Origin: Gnetum montanum
Lineage: Eukaryota > Streptophyta > Gnetopsida > Gnetales > Gnetaceae
Assembly (NCBI GenBank): GCA_015680685.1
Contig: MNCI01019132.1
Span: 293,114 to 357,113, forward strand
Length of the DNA stretch: 64,000 nt
Direction: 5' to 3'
A model generated the notes under the pieces. That model was given only the letters and a program-made list of their open reading frames with translations, ran no database searches and was not told where the DNA came from. The translations under genes and the position numbers were made by a program. Below are positions 1-12,055 of the stretch, piece by piece. Numbering within the stretch: position 1 is the stretch's first letter; each line of letters opens with the position of its first letter.

Positions 1-900
1 TTGAATTTTGTAAATTTAAATTATCAAAGGATGTGAAGGTTTCTATGTTGCAGATGAACCCAAATTTCCGTAAGTCCAAAAGCCCATTGTTAACGCTGCC
101 GGAGAAAAAAAATAGAAAATCGGAAATACTGAACTGAATGCCGTGGTTTTTGGGAAAATACATCAGCTTGTGCTATTCAGAATTGCGCTCGCGCATTAGC
201 CGAATTTACGAATTGATGTTGCCGAACGCAACCATAGTCGACTCACCAGATGCCAAAAACAATGAACCTAAGTTCATGGAGTGCGTGGGAGGCCCTTCTT
301 TCACGACTGAGCCATATTGAGGGGGTTTTGAGCAGTAATCGTGTGTAGGCTGTGTAAAAATAACTGAGGCCAGTTTAGGGCAGAACGTAGCAGGCACATC
401 ATCGATTTTATCAGAGATACTTGTGGCTATTTCAGAAGATGGATTATTGAGGAGATGGATTTCAGAAGAATAGATGCCTATTTCGTGTGATGAACGAATT
501 TGGGTTTTCATCCACAACAACAGAAAATGCCTTAAAATCGCTGGTGGACGTTGCTTGAAGAATCTGCACCAACTGTTGGAAGAAAAATTTGTAAGCCAGA
601 CAGTTTACCAGTTATCACAGATGGAAGTCAGCAAAAATATACGAAGCGATGATCAAATCGTATAATTATCAAAACCTGAAGGGCATTTTTGAGAGGCAAA
701 GGTTACTACAGTTGCAGATCCTTACGGAACACACGGCGACGTTTCCTAATGCAGCGGCTAAGTCTTCTCCTGTGATGGCAGTTGTTAGTAACGATTGTTG
801 GCCGAAGAAGATAATTTGGATCAGTTGCTGGTAGTTGTAGGATTGGTTCCTTTACCTTCAGACTCATATTTTGGGCCATCCTAAATCTAAATTTCAATTA
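1..900. other. Unassigned CpG-retaining segment, possible gene fragment
   Basis: This stretch is richer in GC than the DNA to its right and keeps many CpG sites (for example around 190-245 and 735-800), unlike the retroelements of the window, where CpG appears depleted. It holds several short open frames on both strands; the longest is 104 codons on the minus strand (206-520). None has a motif I recognise and none is clearly spliced to another. It could be an exon fragment of a host gene or pseudogene continuing beyond the left edge, or an old repeat. I assign no function. Confidence refers only to the segment being compositionally distinct. Confidence 0.3.
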
Positions 901-1230
901 TCAGAGATACAGAAAGGATAAATTAACTACCGCTACCACCAATAAGGTGGATATTATATTATATTTTTTATGAAAAAAATTTTAGGGCGTAATGACACTT
1001 ACTATTTAAAATTTTAATTAAAATAAATTAGATTAGGGATTTTAGATTTATTTTAATAAATTACTTACAAAGGCAATATTTATAATATTTAAAAATATTA
1101 ATTCCTCCTAACTTTATGAATAACTTCCTAACTATATAACTCCCTCCTAATTAAATGGGTAAGTTGTAACCTCCTTGCTTGGGAGAAAAGTTAGCTAGGA
1201 TATTTTGACATGTAACTACCTTGTAAACCT

Positions 1231-1239
1231 TATAAAAAG
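1231..1239 (+). promoter_or_regulatory. TATA box in LTR-like segment
   Basis: TATAAAAAG, followed by a purine-rich stretch, with a long non-coding run downstream. The position fits a U3/R boundary of an LTR. No functional evidence. Confidence 0.35.
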
Positions 1240-2436
1240 GCTTCATGAGGAAGAAGAAAGGGGGAATTTGGGGAAGGGACTTTTGGAAGGTCTCATACAT
1301 CATACTTTGAAAAGCTATTAGCTAGTACTTAGGCTCTCACTTGAAGACGCACTTTGGGGGTCTTGAGAAGAGCATTTGTAAAGAAGATTTGTAAAGACGA
1401 TTGCTCGTAAGATGGCTTGCTAAAGGAAAGATTCCAGCCTCTTTGTCATAGTCCTGTGAGTTATGTTTTATTTTTGTTTTGTTTAAATTGTTTAGCTAGT
1501 GGTTTAGATAGTATCATCCTTGGCAAGTAATTTTGGGATTTTTAGATTGCTCTTATTGTTCTTGTTGCCCGATAGAAATTTCTATTAAAATTTTGCCATA
1601 GAAGCGCTTGTGTTTAAAAGCCTTAAGAGCATTTTAGTAGTAAATTTCATTATTGTGCAACGTGTGGGAACTGCTATTGGGATTGTTGTAAGAGAGCCTC
1701 TGTTTGTAGTCACGCCGTTGAACAATTCAGTAGTCGAGAGGGTTCAGAAAATCTTTGGTATTTTGATGGGACCAGAATAGCTTCTTTTTATCTTTAAAGT
1801 GAATTCTCGTGGTATTTCAATCAGAAATTGTCAAGTCTTTTAAAGGTTCTGTTTGAATGCAATCGTTGACATCTATTATCTAGTCAAAATGGAGTCTCGT
1901 ACGTGGTAGTTTACGCAGCAATTTTTGGTAGCATAGTAGGATTGTCTTGAAGATATTGCTTGTTTGAGCCTTGGAAGTTTGAACAATTCGTAGATATTGA
2001 ATTTGGGATAGCTTTATTGCGAAGTGTTTACTCGTGTCATTTTACCTTGTTTAAATATTTGAGGTCTACACAAATCTGCTTTCTTTTCTTTTCTGCTTAT
2101 TTCCATCGAATCTTGCTCTATTTCTAGTTTTCTTGTGGAACTATCTCTTTCTCTGGGGAAAATTAGGAGTAGAGTTGCAGAGTTGTGCTCAAATGTTTTT
2201 GCAAAATTTTATTTGTTACAAGTAGGTATTATAAGGACCGTGTAGACTAGGCAGTTGAACAAAATAGGAAACTTTCAACAACTCACAGTACTTGGCAAAG
2301 TTGGATGAATCTCTTTAAAGTAAGTCATTTGTAGTTTACACACAATGCAATCGTTACATTTCTCACAACCGCACACCGCAATAGCACACACACATACTCA
2401 CATTAATTACTGAGTTTATTTGGAGGTATCTAGGCC

Positions 2437-2453
2437 TTGGTGTTGCCAGAGAC
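2437..2453 (+). other. Primer-binding-like site (tRNA-Asp type)
   Basis: TTGGTGTTGCCAGAGAC resembles the TTGGCGCCGTTGCCGGGGAC primer site of plant Athila/Tat gypsy elements but lacks internal bases. It would mark the LTR/internal junction of the remnant to its left. Weak match. Confidence 0.3.
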
Positions 2454-2714
2454 TAGCAGGCACCTAAATCCTGTTTGAGGACACTTGTTGGCAGTCGCAT
2501 CCCAAACGGTCACCAATAGGATGTTGTGTGGTTGTTATGTTTATAGGGCAAGAACTTGGATTGAAACAAAAGGAGAGCTCAAAGAAGAAAGACATCATCA
2601 AGACCTCAAGAAAGCATGTGGGAGTTTAAAGAGAATGGACCACGAATGAATACTTTAAAGCTCATCTCTGGTGATCAAAGAAAAGCCTCAAGTGTAGAAG
2701 AACTTATCGTTGAA

Positions 2715-3060
2715 AGACATCTCCAAGAAACAATAGACATCTCCCATCAAATGAAAACGTCTCTCACCAATAGACATCTTGGCTGAAGAGAAGGAGAATC
2801 AATGAAGACATCTTGAAAAAACAACAGATGTCTCCTATCAAGTAAAGACATCTCCAAGAAACAATAGATGTCTTGGTTAAGTTGAAGATTACTCAGAAGA
2901 AGAAGTCTCTAAAAAACGATAGATATGTTTATGGTGAGAAATATTTCTTCATGAAGATGTCTCCACAAAGACATCTTTCCTATGGAAAAGACATCTTTTT
3001 AGAATAAAGGTTTGATGTAAAAAGACATCTCAGTCTCAAAGAAGATGTCTTCAGTGATCG
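2715..3060. repeat. Cluster of AGACATCT / AGATGTCT octamers in the E1 LTR
   Basis: About a dozen copies of the octamer AGACATCT or its reverse complement AGATGTCT lie in roughly 350 bp of U3, upstream of the TATA box. Spacing is irregular and both orientations are mixed. The 3' LTR keeps only a few (about 7600-7730). An array of promoter-proximal factor sites is one reading; slippage expansion is another. Confidence 0.6.
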
Positions 3061-3108
3061 TTAAATAGTTGTTGTATGAATTATGGGGTGATTTTAAAAA
3101 CATATTGG

Positions 3109-3118
3109 TTATAAGAAG
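3109..3118 (+). promoter_or_regulatory. TATA box of the E1 5' LTR
   Basis: TTATAAGAAG lies just downstream of the octamer cluster. The 3' LTR has CTATAAGAAG at the matching place (7780-7789). It is the only TATA-like site shared by both copies in that part of the LTR. Confidence 0.45.
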
Positions 3119-3734
3119 ACTTCATTCCATTGGGAAATGTGCAAGCATTATGTACTATCAATTATCATTATCAAGCAATCATTGTATATAGCATTATGTT
3201 GTTAGTGTTCCTCATTGTAGTATCTTTTGTCTATTGTAAGTGGTCAAAGTGAGCTGTAACTTAAAGTACAAGGATCAACAAATTTAGTTGCATTCTTTCC
3301 TTGTGATTGATATTCTCTTTTGTTTTCCTACAAGGTTGATGTGCTTCTTGTAGGAAGAAAATTGTTTGAGCCTATTAGGATTCTACCAGATTGAGCATTG
3401 GTGTAGCAACACAACACTCTGAAGTGGAGCTCAAATTGTAAAGGTTATCAGATCCTAGAAACCACATTCTAAGCTTGTCAAGACCTTGTGGGGTTGAGTG
3501 GATTCATTGTGTTGAATCACTTTGATGTAAATCTTAGAGCTTATACAAGGTGTGGTACCCTTCAAAAGACATTTTGAGAACAAAAAAGTTCAGAGGTGTG
3601 TTAGTGAACTACCCTCTAAGTGTGGACTACCTAAGTTGGGGAACCACTTTAAAATTTTGTGTGTGCTTTGGTTGATTAATTTTTGTTTTGGGGAACTTAT
3701 TCATCCCCCCCTTTTAAGTTTAACAAACCTCAAG

Positions 3735-3750
3735 TTATATTAGAGCCTGG
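3735..3750 (+). other. E1 primer-binding site (tRNA-iMet type)
   Basis: TTATATTAGAGCCTGG is a degenerate form of the TGGTATCAGAGCCTGG site next to the 5' LTR of many plant copia elements, which base-pairs with the 3' end of initiator tRNA-Met. It directly follows the LTR end. Confidence 0.55.
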
Positions 3751-3784
3751 TACTCTTCTTCATCATCAACTTCAAGAGTGAACA

Positions 3785-4930
3785 ATGGAGGGGACATCTT
3801 ATACAAAGCCATCCATGTTCGATGGATTCAACTTTACTTATTGGAAAGCTAAGATGCAAAGCTTCTTTGAATCTATAGAGTTTGAAGTTTGGGAGTCCAT
3901 GCTTAAAGGCTACACTTTGCTTGTCGACAACTTCACTGGAACCATTAAGCCCCACAAAAAATAGACACAAGAGGAGAAAGATAAGTTTATGTTTGAATTA
4001 AAGGCCAAAAATTGTTTAAGTTGCACTTTGAATAAATCTAAGTTAATAGAGTAGCTGGGTGTAAAATGACCAAAGAAATTTGGCAAAGATTAAAGGCTAC
4101 TTATGAAGGAACCTCTATAGGTAAACAATCAAAGTTGTTGGTTTTACAAAGTGAATATGATAAGCTAAAAATGAGAGAAGGTGAGAGAATAAAAGATTAC
4201 TTTTTTTAGAACAAATGATCTTATTATGGTTATTAGAGGTACTGGCAAAGATCTACTAGAGAGTGATTTCATCATTCAAATGATTAGAACACTTCAGCTA
4301 GAGTTCAGGCCAAAGGTCATGACCATGGAGGAAATTAGAGATTTTTCAACTCTAAAAATTAAAGAGTTTCAATGTGTTCTCATTTCTTATGAAATGAATC
4401 TCATAAGCGAAGGAGCTATCCAAGAAAAATCCATCACTCTAAAGACTACCTCTAAGGAGAAGGAGCACAATGAGCATGATGAGGGAAATGAAAATGAGAT
4501 TGCCTTTCTCTCAAGGAAGCTATAATTATTGATAGAAAGAAGAAGCAAGAGGTTAAATTAGCAAAGGTCCAATTTGTTTAAAGGTAAAGAAAGTGGTAAA
4601 AATATTTTAAATTATAACATTGATTTCTCATCTATAGAATGTTTGGTTTGTGGAGGAAGAGGCCATATGACCTCTGAATATCCTAGCAATATCAGGGTGC
4701 AGCAAAAGAGTAGATCCAATCATGAGGAATTGAAAAAGACCAACTTCTACACAACTTGGGATGATGATGAACTAAGTGAAGAGGAATTAGATGAATCTAC
4801 CAAAGATTCTCAACTCATATGCATGGATCTAATAGAGGAAGATTCACCCCAAGATACTAATGATCAACAAGTTCAAAAGGATGAAAGATATAGTAATTAT
4901 AAGAAGAGATTCTCATCCTTCATTAGATAA
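3785..4930 (+). pseudogene. E1 copia gag, broken
   Basis: The frame opens at the ATG at 3785, about 35 bases past the primer site. The first residues read MEGTSYTKPSMFDGFNFTYW, the usual start of plant copia gag proteins (DUF4219/UBN2 families, in which F.G.NY..W is typical). The frame is cut by several stops between 3961 and 4210, then resumes as a 99-codon piece (4226-4525) and a 118-codon piece (4574-4930). The last piece carries a degenerate zinc knuckle, CLVCGGRGHMTSEYP, whose final Cys has become Tyr, followed by an acidic tail rich in Asp and Glu. Gag would build the cytoplasmic virus-like particle. With these stops it cannot give a full protein. Confidence 0.7.
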
Positions 4931-7343
4931 TTAGAAAGGTAAAGAAATTTTTAAATAGAAAACTTGATGAAATTTCCATTGAATGAAAAGGAGAGATCTT
5001 ATACATAAAAGCTAAGATTCATTAGCTAACCCCTATAATTAAAGATTGTAGAAGCCTTTAAGAAAGAAAGACTTGTGAGCAACCTAAGAACGAAGGTAGA
5101 AAAAGGCTCACAAGAAGCTTCTAGCTCAAAGGCAATCTCAACTAGGTTTGATAACCTCATTCACGAGGATAATACTCTACTTATCAATAAAAATTATGGT
5201 ATTGATTAAATCTTGATTATTTTCTTGGTGATTAGAATAAGATTGATTCTTGGTGTTGTCAAAAAGGCTATGGTAGATATTTTTTTGCAGATAGCTGCTA
5301 AAAATGAAAAAAGGTGGAGAATTGAAGATTTTCTTAAAGAGAAAAATGATGCAATAAGTGATCAAGGATTCATTCATAAAGAACATGAACAAATAGAATC
5401 ATCATGCAAAAGATCCAATGAAAGAGAACCAAAAGGTAAAGAGGTACTTCATGATAGAGGACCTCATCTCAAACTTCATTAGTCTTCATCCTCTCTATTA
5501 CAAGCAAGGTAAGTCAATGTAAGTTTCTATCTTGGTTGCTAAATTTTATGAGTCCAAAATAATTTATGATATATGCTTACTTTATTTATGGGATGCTAAC
5601 CCTAGATCAGCACTTGTTAGAAATGATTTTTGTTTTGGTATTTTCCTTTGCTAGGTGTAATTGGATTTATGAAAGTTTGTGGTGTGGAACTTGTAATGAA
5701 TTTATTATTTTCTTATCTTATTGTTTAAAAGGCCTAAAGCCCTTGCATGTATTTCTTATCTTGAAAACCTATTGATGAAATTATTTTTATACTTTTGTTG
5801 AAAAATCATATTTTGAATTCTTAGCTAGAATACTTATTTTTAATGATTAAAAATGGTCACATGAAATTCTTGAACTAAAGGCTTCATGTTGAATCTTCAT
5901 TATATAGCTTGTGACAATGATTTTATGTTTCTAAAGTTCATTATCCTTTAGAAGATGTTTTTGGTTCCTTTTATGCACTTCATAAATCATCTAAAAAAAT
6001 GAGCTTTTCAAAAGAAATATCATGTATGTGTGATGATCATGTCTATGTTCATATGATGATTTTTGAGGAATTCCATGTATTTTACTAGGAATTGAAAATT
6101 TTTTAGACTTGTTTTGACATATTAATGGGAGACCTTAGTCTTTATATTTGATCTTAGAAATTCCTTGCACCTAAAAGGCTCAAAAAGAGTATACCACTCT
6201 TTCTACAATAGATGTTTCAAAAGATGGATCATTTATGTAGGGGGAGCTTGTACCTATCACTGATTATCATCCAAGAAGTCACCAGTGTAGGGGGAGTCCT
6301 TTGATGCTTTTACTAAAAGGCACTCAAAGTACCTCAAGAGAGACAAACTTTATTTCCTCTCTCCCTCATCAAAAAATATGCAAAGAAGAGCCTTTTCATT
6401 TGGTAATATTTTATGATTTTTATCTAAAGAAGATCCCTCATAGTAAATGCTCTGAATCTTTTATTATCTTTTACTTGTGAGCTCTTTTGGTTATATTTCG
6501 TTTTAAGTATGTAAGATCCTTATTGCAAATATGTGTTGAGATGAACTCATCCTTGAATATCACAAGCACTCTCATTGGTATTAGAAATGGTGCTCCTAAT
6601 ATCTTTTGGTAAATCATGAGGTATACATACATACATACATACATATAGGACACATTTAGCATGATAAAACTTGTTTCCTATCTACTTTGAAGTATTACAA
6701 TCATCTATCTTATGTTAATATGCGGTTTAAGTTATGGGGTGTTAGTTTTATTAATAAGAATTTACAAAAAGAGTTATTTAGTTTTGTCAAGACTATTTGT
6801 TTTTGTTTCTATGATATGATTGTGGATTTGTAAACGTATGGAAAATCATCTTTGCTAAAAGCCTTAAGTTAAACCTTCTTATATGTATAATATGTTTAGT
6901 TTGAATCTGAGCTACTATTTAATTGATTTAGTGCTACTTTTAACTCTTTGGTATAGCAAATGGTTTTTTACTCTAGGATATCCATTAAACATCCTAGAAT
7001 AGTTGTGAAGATGAAGGGTTTCTCTTTAACAAAAACTATTTTTTTTAGCCCTATGGAATGAATAGGATGTGCACTTTTCAAACCTAAATATCTATATGTT
7101 ATGCATATTTCTACTATGAATCATTTTTGTAGATGCTCGAACCATTTGGCCTTGCTATAAATCCATTCATGAGGAGTGATTCATATGCAATGGCTTTCAA
7201 TATCTATTTGTTCTACAATGATATCTCTTCTTAGAAATTTTTGTTCCTTCCCTTTTTGTTCATGTTCAAAAAGGGAAAGAAGTAGAGTGCTTATGTATAT
7301 TGTGATTAGAGCTAACCCATTTTCTTAAGTTTTAGACATTACC
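4931..7343 (+). other. E1 internal region without recognisable pol
   Basis: Only short open frames occur, none with protease, integrase or RT motifs. A coiled-coil-like lysine/glutamate-rich piece (5213-5482) may be the end of gag. The segment holds two identical GTAGGGGGAG tracts exactly 50 bp apart (6237-6246 and 6287-6296) and a short tetranucleotide repeat. It may be remnant non-coding or envelope-position sequence. Confidence 0.5.
6622..6646. repeat. (TACA)n microsatellite
   Basis: About six uninterrupted tetranucleotide units inside the non-coding part of E1. Confidence 0.85.
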
Positions 7344-7354
7344 AAAAAGGGGGA
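7344..7354 (+). other. E1 polypurine tract
   Basis: AAAAAGGGGGA stands three bases before TGTTGACC, where the 3' LTR begins. It would prime plus-strand DNA synthesis during reverse transcription. Confidence 0.7.
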
Positions 7355-7357
7355 TAT

Positions 7358-8400
7358 TGTTGACCTTTTGGTATGTCAAAACATTAAGGAAAATGGAGAA
7401 CAAGGATGTTTGTGTGGTTGCTATGTTTATAGGGTAATAACTTGGATTGAAAAAAAGGAGAGCTTGAAGAAGAAAGACATCATCAATATCTCAATGAAGC
7501 ATGTAGGAGTTCAAAGAGCATGGAAAAAGAACAAATACTTCAAAGCTCATCTTTGGTGATCAAAAAAAATCCTCAAGTGTACAAGAAATTATGGTAGAAA
7601 GATGTCTCTAAGAAACTATAGACATCTTCCATCAAATAAATATGTTTTTCCTATGGAAAAGATCTATTTTCATAATGAAGTTCTAATGTAGAAAGACGTC
7701 TTAGTCTTGAAGAAGACATCTCCAATAATTATTAGATAGTTGTTGCATGAATTCTAAGGTGATTTTAGAAACATATCAGCTATAAGAAGACTTTATTCCA
7801 TTGGGAAATATGCAAACCTTATGTACTATCAATTAAAATTATCATGCAATCATTGTATATATCATTCTATTGTTATTGTTCCTCATTGTACTATCTTTTG
7901 TCTGTTGTAAGTGGTCAAAGTGAGTTGTACCTCAAAGTACAAGGATAAGAAAATTTAGTTCCATTCTTTCCTTGTGATTGTTGTTCTCTTTTATTGCCCT
8001 ATGGGGTTGATGTGCTTCTTGTGCAAAGGCATCTTTCTTGAGCTTGTTAGGATCCTATGGGATTGAGGGTTGGTGTAGCACCACAACACTTTAGAGTAGA
8101 GATCAAGTTGTAAAGGTTGTGGGATCCTAGAAAGCACATTCTAAGCTTGTTGGGACCTTGTGGGGTTAAGTGGATTTATTGCACTGAATCACTTCAAAGT
8201 AGAGCTTAGAGCTTGTACAGGGTGTGGTACCCTTCAAACCACATTTTGAGAGCAACAAAGTCTAGAGGTTTGCTAGCAAAATACCCTCCAAGTGTGGACT
8301 ACCCAAGTTGGGAAACCACATTAAAATTTGGTGTGTGCTTTGGCTGATTAAATTTTGCTTTAGGAAACTTATTCATCCCCCCTTCTAAGTTCAGTGATCC
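7358..8400 (+). repeat. E1 3' LTR
   Basis: It starts TGTTGACC right after the polypurine tract and matches the 5' LTR body. The end near 8400 is placed where similarity to the 5' LTR fades (the TTCATCCCCCCTTCTAAG region). It is about 180 bp shorter than the 5' copy, mainly because it has fewer AGACATCT-type motifs. Confidence 0.7.
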
Positions 8401-11067
8401 TCATAATATGTAATTGGTTGAATATAAACCTTCCCACTTACTTCTATTACTAGTTCATTTTTCTAGTCAAGAATATTGATTTTAGTTAAAAGACATATAC
8501 AAAAATTAAATTGTGTGGAAACAAATTTCATATTCTTAATGAGACCATTACAAAGAATGATTTTAATCTTAATCAAATGAATAAGGCCTTAAAAATGCAA
8601 TTATCATCATACTTGAAGAGTTATTACATTTTCTAAAATTTGTATTTTTTATGGTATCTTGTTCATCAAGGTGTTTCTATTGGCACTCATCTTAAACATA
8701 TCAAAAATTTTTCCCCTTAATTTCCTTTTTATAGAAATGAAGACTCATTTTTTCATGTGTCCTATTGCTCAACATGCTTGAAAATATCTTCAACCACTTA
8801 TTCTCTATTCTATATAGAAGCTTCAGTGTGCAATTATTTGCTAGCAACAAGAGCATAACTATGACACATCTTTTGGAGTTAAATACCATATTCTCAAAGA
8901 TGTTACTTTTTAGCTATAAATTCAAGTAAGAAAGCATCAAGTAAAAGTTGAACAACTAATTTTTTTTCTATAATATTAATTTTTTTATTTTGGATGCTTA
9001 AGAATAGGAAGCTTTTATTAATGATTACATATTCTTTATCATATTACATACATTGGCTTTATTATTTTCAGCCAATGTACTAAGAATAATTTGCTAATAT
9101 GGTAATCGTTATAAAGTGAAGGTATCTAATACTTAAAATTAATAACACATAGTTATGAAAACTATCCTATATCTAAGGCACATTACACTATTGAAGCATT
9201 ATCTAGCTCAACAAGGAGAATAAAAAGAAGGATTGTACTTAGAATAAATAATTTAAATGTTGTGTTTTCACATCACATCATTTAACTATAAAGTAAAAAT
9301 TTGATTAAGATGTAGTTAACTCAAAATTTAAATGAATACATATCATGATGTAAGATCAACAATCAATGGCTTATGCACATTATTATAAAGAACAAAATCA
9401 ATATAATCATAAAAACAATCCTATATCTAAGGTACATTGGACTATTGAAGCACTAGTTAGCTAAAATAGTAAAAAGAAAGGAGAATAATACTGAGCATGA
9501 CTGATATGAATGTTATGTTTTTGTGTCACATCATTTAATTGTAAAGAAAAAATTTGATTAAAGTGTAGTTAACTCAAAATTTGAATGAATGCATATCATG
9601 ATGTAAGATCAACAATGAATAATTCAATCACATTATCAAGAAGAACAAAATTGCACATCTTATTTACATCAACATCACTAGAAGAAGGCTTTACAAATTT
9701 TTGTTCACTAGTTAGTAAATCTATATTATGAGAATCAATAAAAATTTTTACATCAATGGGAAAAAATCATATATTTTAGCACTTCTAGAAGAATTTGGAG
9801 GAAATTTAGAGTCTCTCATGGCTGAATAATATTATAGAGATCAAATCCACTAGTAAAACTTTTGAGATCCACAAAACTTCAAACATTCAACTTGCAAAAT
9901 TGCTTCCAAATATGTATGTCCACAAAAAAATTAATGAATAAATTAAAATCTATAAGGAAACAAATTAGATGAATGATTTTTGATAGATATTTAGCTAGTT
10001 AGCTAGTTAGAGTCAAACTTGGGGTAATGTTATATTTCTTTATAATTCATCTAATGTATGATGTTGGTAATGTATCTTGGGGTGTACTTATAGTTAAAAT
10101 TATTTCAAGTTTTGACACCCTTAAAACTTAGGATAAAGCTCTTAATTGGAAAGGAGGTTATGAATTAGATACCTACATGTTCTTATAAGTGTGATAATAG
10201 TAGAATAACTTTATGATTATAGTGAGTCTTGTGTACCTTGCTATGTAGGTATGGTAGGGGTGTTCAACAAGCCTTAAGTTTCATTATTTTAAAAGAGAAA
10301 GGATGATATTCTTAAGAAGATTTTGAGAAAAAGATCTAGAAATGTTTAAAAATCATAAATAAAATAGAAATTAAAGGATAAAAAATTGTTGAGACAAAGG
10401 GGCAAAGTGAAATAGTAGTACTAAGAACCTAGGATTGTATCATACTAGCTAGGATACTCATTTCTCAAAAAGAATAATTTAGGTTTGATACTTACCTCCT
10501 CTTAAAGGTCTCTAGACTCTTGTATAGCAAAGTAATAACTATGAAAAATAATAAGATTTTAAAATAATAACTAAAATCATAATTTTCAATTTAATACTAT
10601 AACTTTTCATAAATATTTAAAAGAAAAACAACTAAGCATCACAAAGTCAAAGATCTATTACTATTTACCAAGTAACTTTTTACTTTTATGTAAGGAAAAA
10701 AAACTAAGGTTCTTGAAGTGTGACATCTTCACTCCATGTTTAATTGCCTACTACTCTTAAGAGTATTGACACTCTTTTATAAAAAAGTACTAACGAATGA
10801 AAAGAAACAAGACTATAAAAGGAAGAGAAAAAAATCATATTTTTCAACTCATTATTTTTTATGAATATTTAAGAAAAAAGAACTAAGCTTCATGAAGTTA
10901 AAAATCTATCACTATTTATAAAATTTTTACAAATATTCAAAGAAAAAGAACTAAGCTTCTCTAAGTAAAGAAATCCTCACTCATTACTAACATTGGCAAC
11001 TTAGTTGTCACAATGCTTCCTAGCTAAAAAACATGGCATTAGACTCTATTGTTGAGTATCAAGCAGT
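8401..11067. other. AT-rich intergenic DNA, no gene seen
   Basis: Very AT-rich, with no open frame of note apart from a 62-codon minus-strand frame without motifs. It contains a two-copy tandem duplication (9147-9655). Around 10560-10980 there are about three diverged copies of a segment containing AAGAACTAAGCTTC. No element ends could be fixed. Confidence 0.6.
9147..9655. repeat. Two-copy tandem duplication, period 254 bp
   Basis: The block containing CCTATATCTAAGG...ATCATGATGTAAGATCAACAAT occurs twice head to tail (9147-9400 and 9401-9655). The markers TCCTATATCTAAGG are at 9165 and 9419, giving the 254-bp period. The copies differ at many scattered bases, so the duplication is not recent. 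Confidence 0.8.
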
Positions 11068-12055
11068 CTTAGAATATACTCTTAAGTTAAGATACAATCA
11101 TTTGTTTTAAAACTTAATCCATAAACACTTACAAAAGGTTATGATGCTTTATCAAGAGATACAAGTATTTACAAAGCATATAGGAACCTAAGTTTTCACT
11201 TTGTAACTTTGAATAAAGAAGGAGCAATACACATGACTAGTTATGTGAATCAACAAGAAAAGAATTGACATTGGAACAATAGCTATACAAAGCATTTATA
11301 AGCCAAAAGATTGACATGTTGATAATTTGTAAAAGTATGAAGAAATAGAGTTCTAAGTTGTGAATATGAAAGGAAATAGAAGATAAAAGTAGAAAGAGAT
11401 GATAAAGTCCTAAATTTGAACATCAAAAGGTAGACTAGTGCATCATAGATATGAAGAAATTTAGCACAATGAGCTAAATTAAGGTGTCATGAGAAAATAA
11501 GCTATGAAAGCTAGATAAGGAAGGAGGATAGGCTATATTGAAATAGTAGTTCATTAATTGTCATAGAGCAACTGATCCAACATGATACTAAATCATTAAA
11601 GGAGTCCATAGTACCCTAGCCCATGTAAGACTAAGGATATTAGTTAATCCATGAGCATTGTAAGTATACCAAAAGTGCATGATGTAATACAAGGTGCATT
11701 ACTAAAAGAAGATGCAGTATTAGAGAAAGAGCAACATCACTGAAATTTAGGAATTTTTTGTAAGCTTAGTACAAACCAATCTAGAATGATAGTAAGCCCA
11801 AAGATGATGTTACAAATTATGAGAATTAGAAAGAGTACTTATTATAAACTATCTATAGTAGCTTATGACTAGTAATTAGTTACAAACTAGATCAACATGA
11901 TTCTATCTATAATAAGAGGATTTGTAAGGAATTGAGTAAGACTTATGATACTCATGACTGTAAAAAGATTACGATGTAGAATTATCCTAAAGAATAAAGA
12001 TACGATCATACTTGCTACTCATTAAATCTTGGTATATTAGAGTTGCCTACCTAAG
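11068..12055 (+). repeat. Ancient about 1 kb repeat, left copy (possible LTR)
   Basis: It is collinear with 31668-32109 plus 48637-49118, the right copy now split by E3. Shared markers include AATATACT, CATATAGGAACC, GAATCAACAAGAAAAGAA and AAGGAAGGAGGA. The two copies are in direct orientation and enclose about 1.6 kb once E2 is subtracted, so they could be the LTRs of an old element. A TTGGTATATTAGAG string at about 12031 could be a worn tRNA-Met-type primer site. Both points are inference. Confidence 0.5.

Larger units (their letters stand above)
901..2512 (+). mobile_element. Probable LTR and leader remnant of an LTR retrotransposon
   Basis: There are no open frames of note. A TATA box (1231-1239) is followed by over 1 kb of non-coding transcript-like sequence. 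Near the right end is a primer-binding-like site (2437-2453) similar to the tRNA-Asp-type sites of plant gypsy elements. The order promoter, untranslated region, primer site fits an LTR plus the start of an internal region read on the plus strand. The segment is cut off at about 2512, where the truncated 5' LTR of E1 begins. No second LTR copy lies in the window, so the family is unknown. A host non-coding region is the alternative. Confidence 0.35.
2513..3731 (+). repeat. E1 5' LTR (outer end truncated)
   Basis: It aligns by eye with 7358-8400 over most of its length, including both ends of the repeat body (the GTGTGGTTG start and the TTCATCCCCCC end). It is longer than the 3' copy because of extra AGACATCT/AGATGTCT motif copies at about 2715-3060. 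The first bases of the LTR seen in the 3' copy (from TGTTGACC) are missing. The inner end is uncertain by a few bases. Confidence 0.75.
2513..8400 (+). mobile_element. E1: Ty1/copia-type LTR element with broken gag and no recognisable pol
   Basis: Two long direct repeats (2513-3731 and 7358-8400) flank an internal region that has an initiator-tRNA-Met-type primer site, a broken copia gag and a polypurine tract. No protease, integrase, RT or RNase H motif could be read between the gag (ending about 4930) and the 3' LTR, so it looks like a gag-only, non-autonomous relic, or pol has decayed beyond recognition. LTRs over 1 kb and more than one GGGGGAG tract before the 3' LTR recall the Sirevirus lineage; that placement is inference. 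The 5' LTR lacks about 30 bases at its outer end, where it abuts an unrelated remnant, so no target duplication is visible. Confidence 0.75.

Noticed and set aside
3740-3970. 76-codon minus-strand frame
   Set aside because: Shadow of the start of the E1 copia gag.
9147-9655. LTR pair of a tiny element
   Set aside because: The two units are directly adjacent with no internal region, primer site or TG...CA ends; tandem duplication is simpler.
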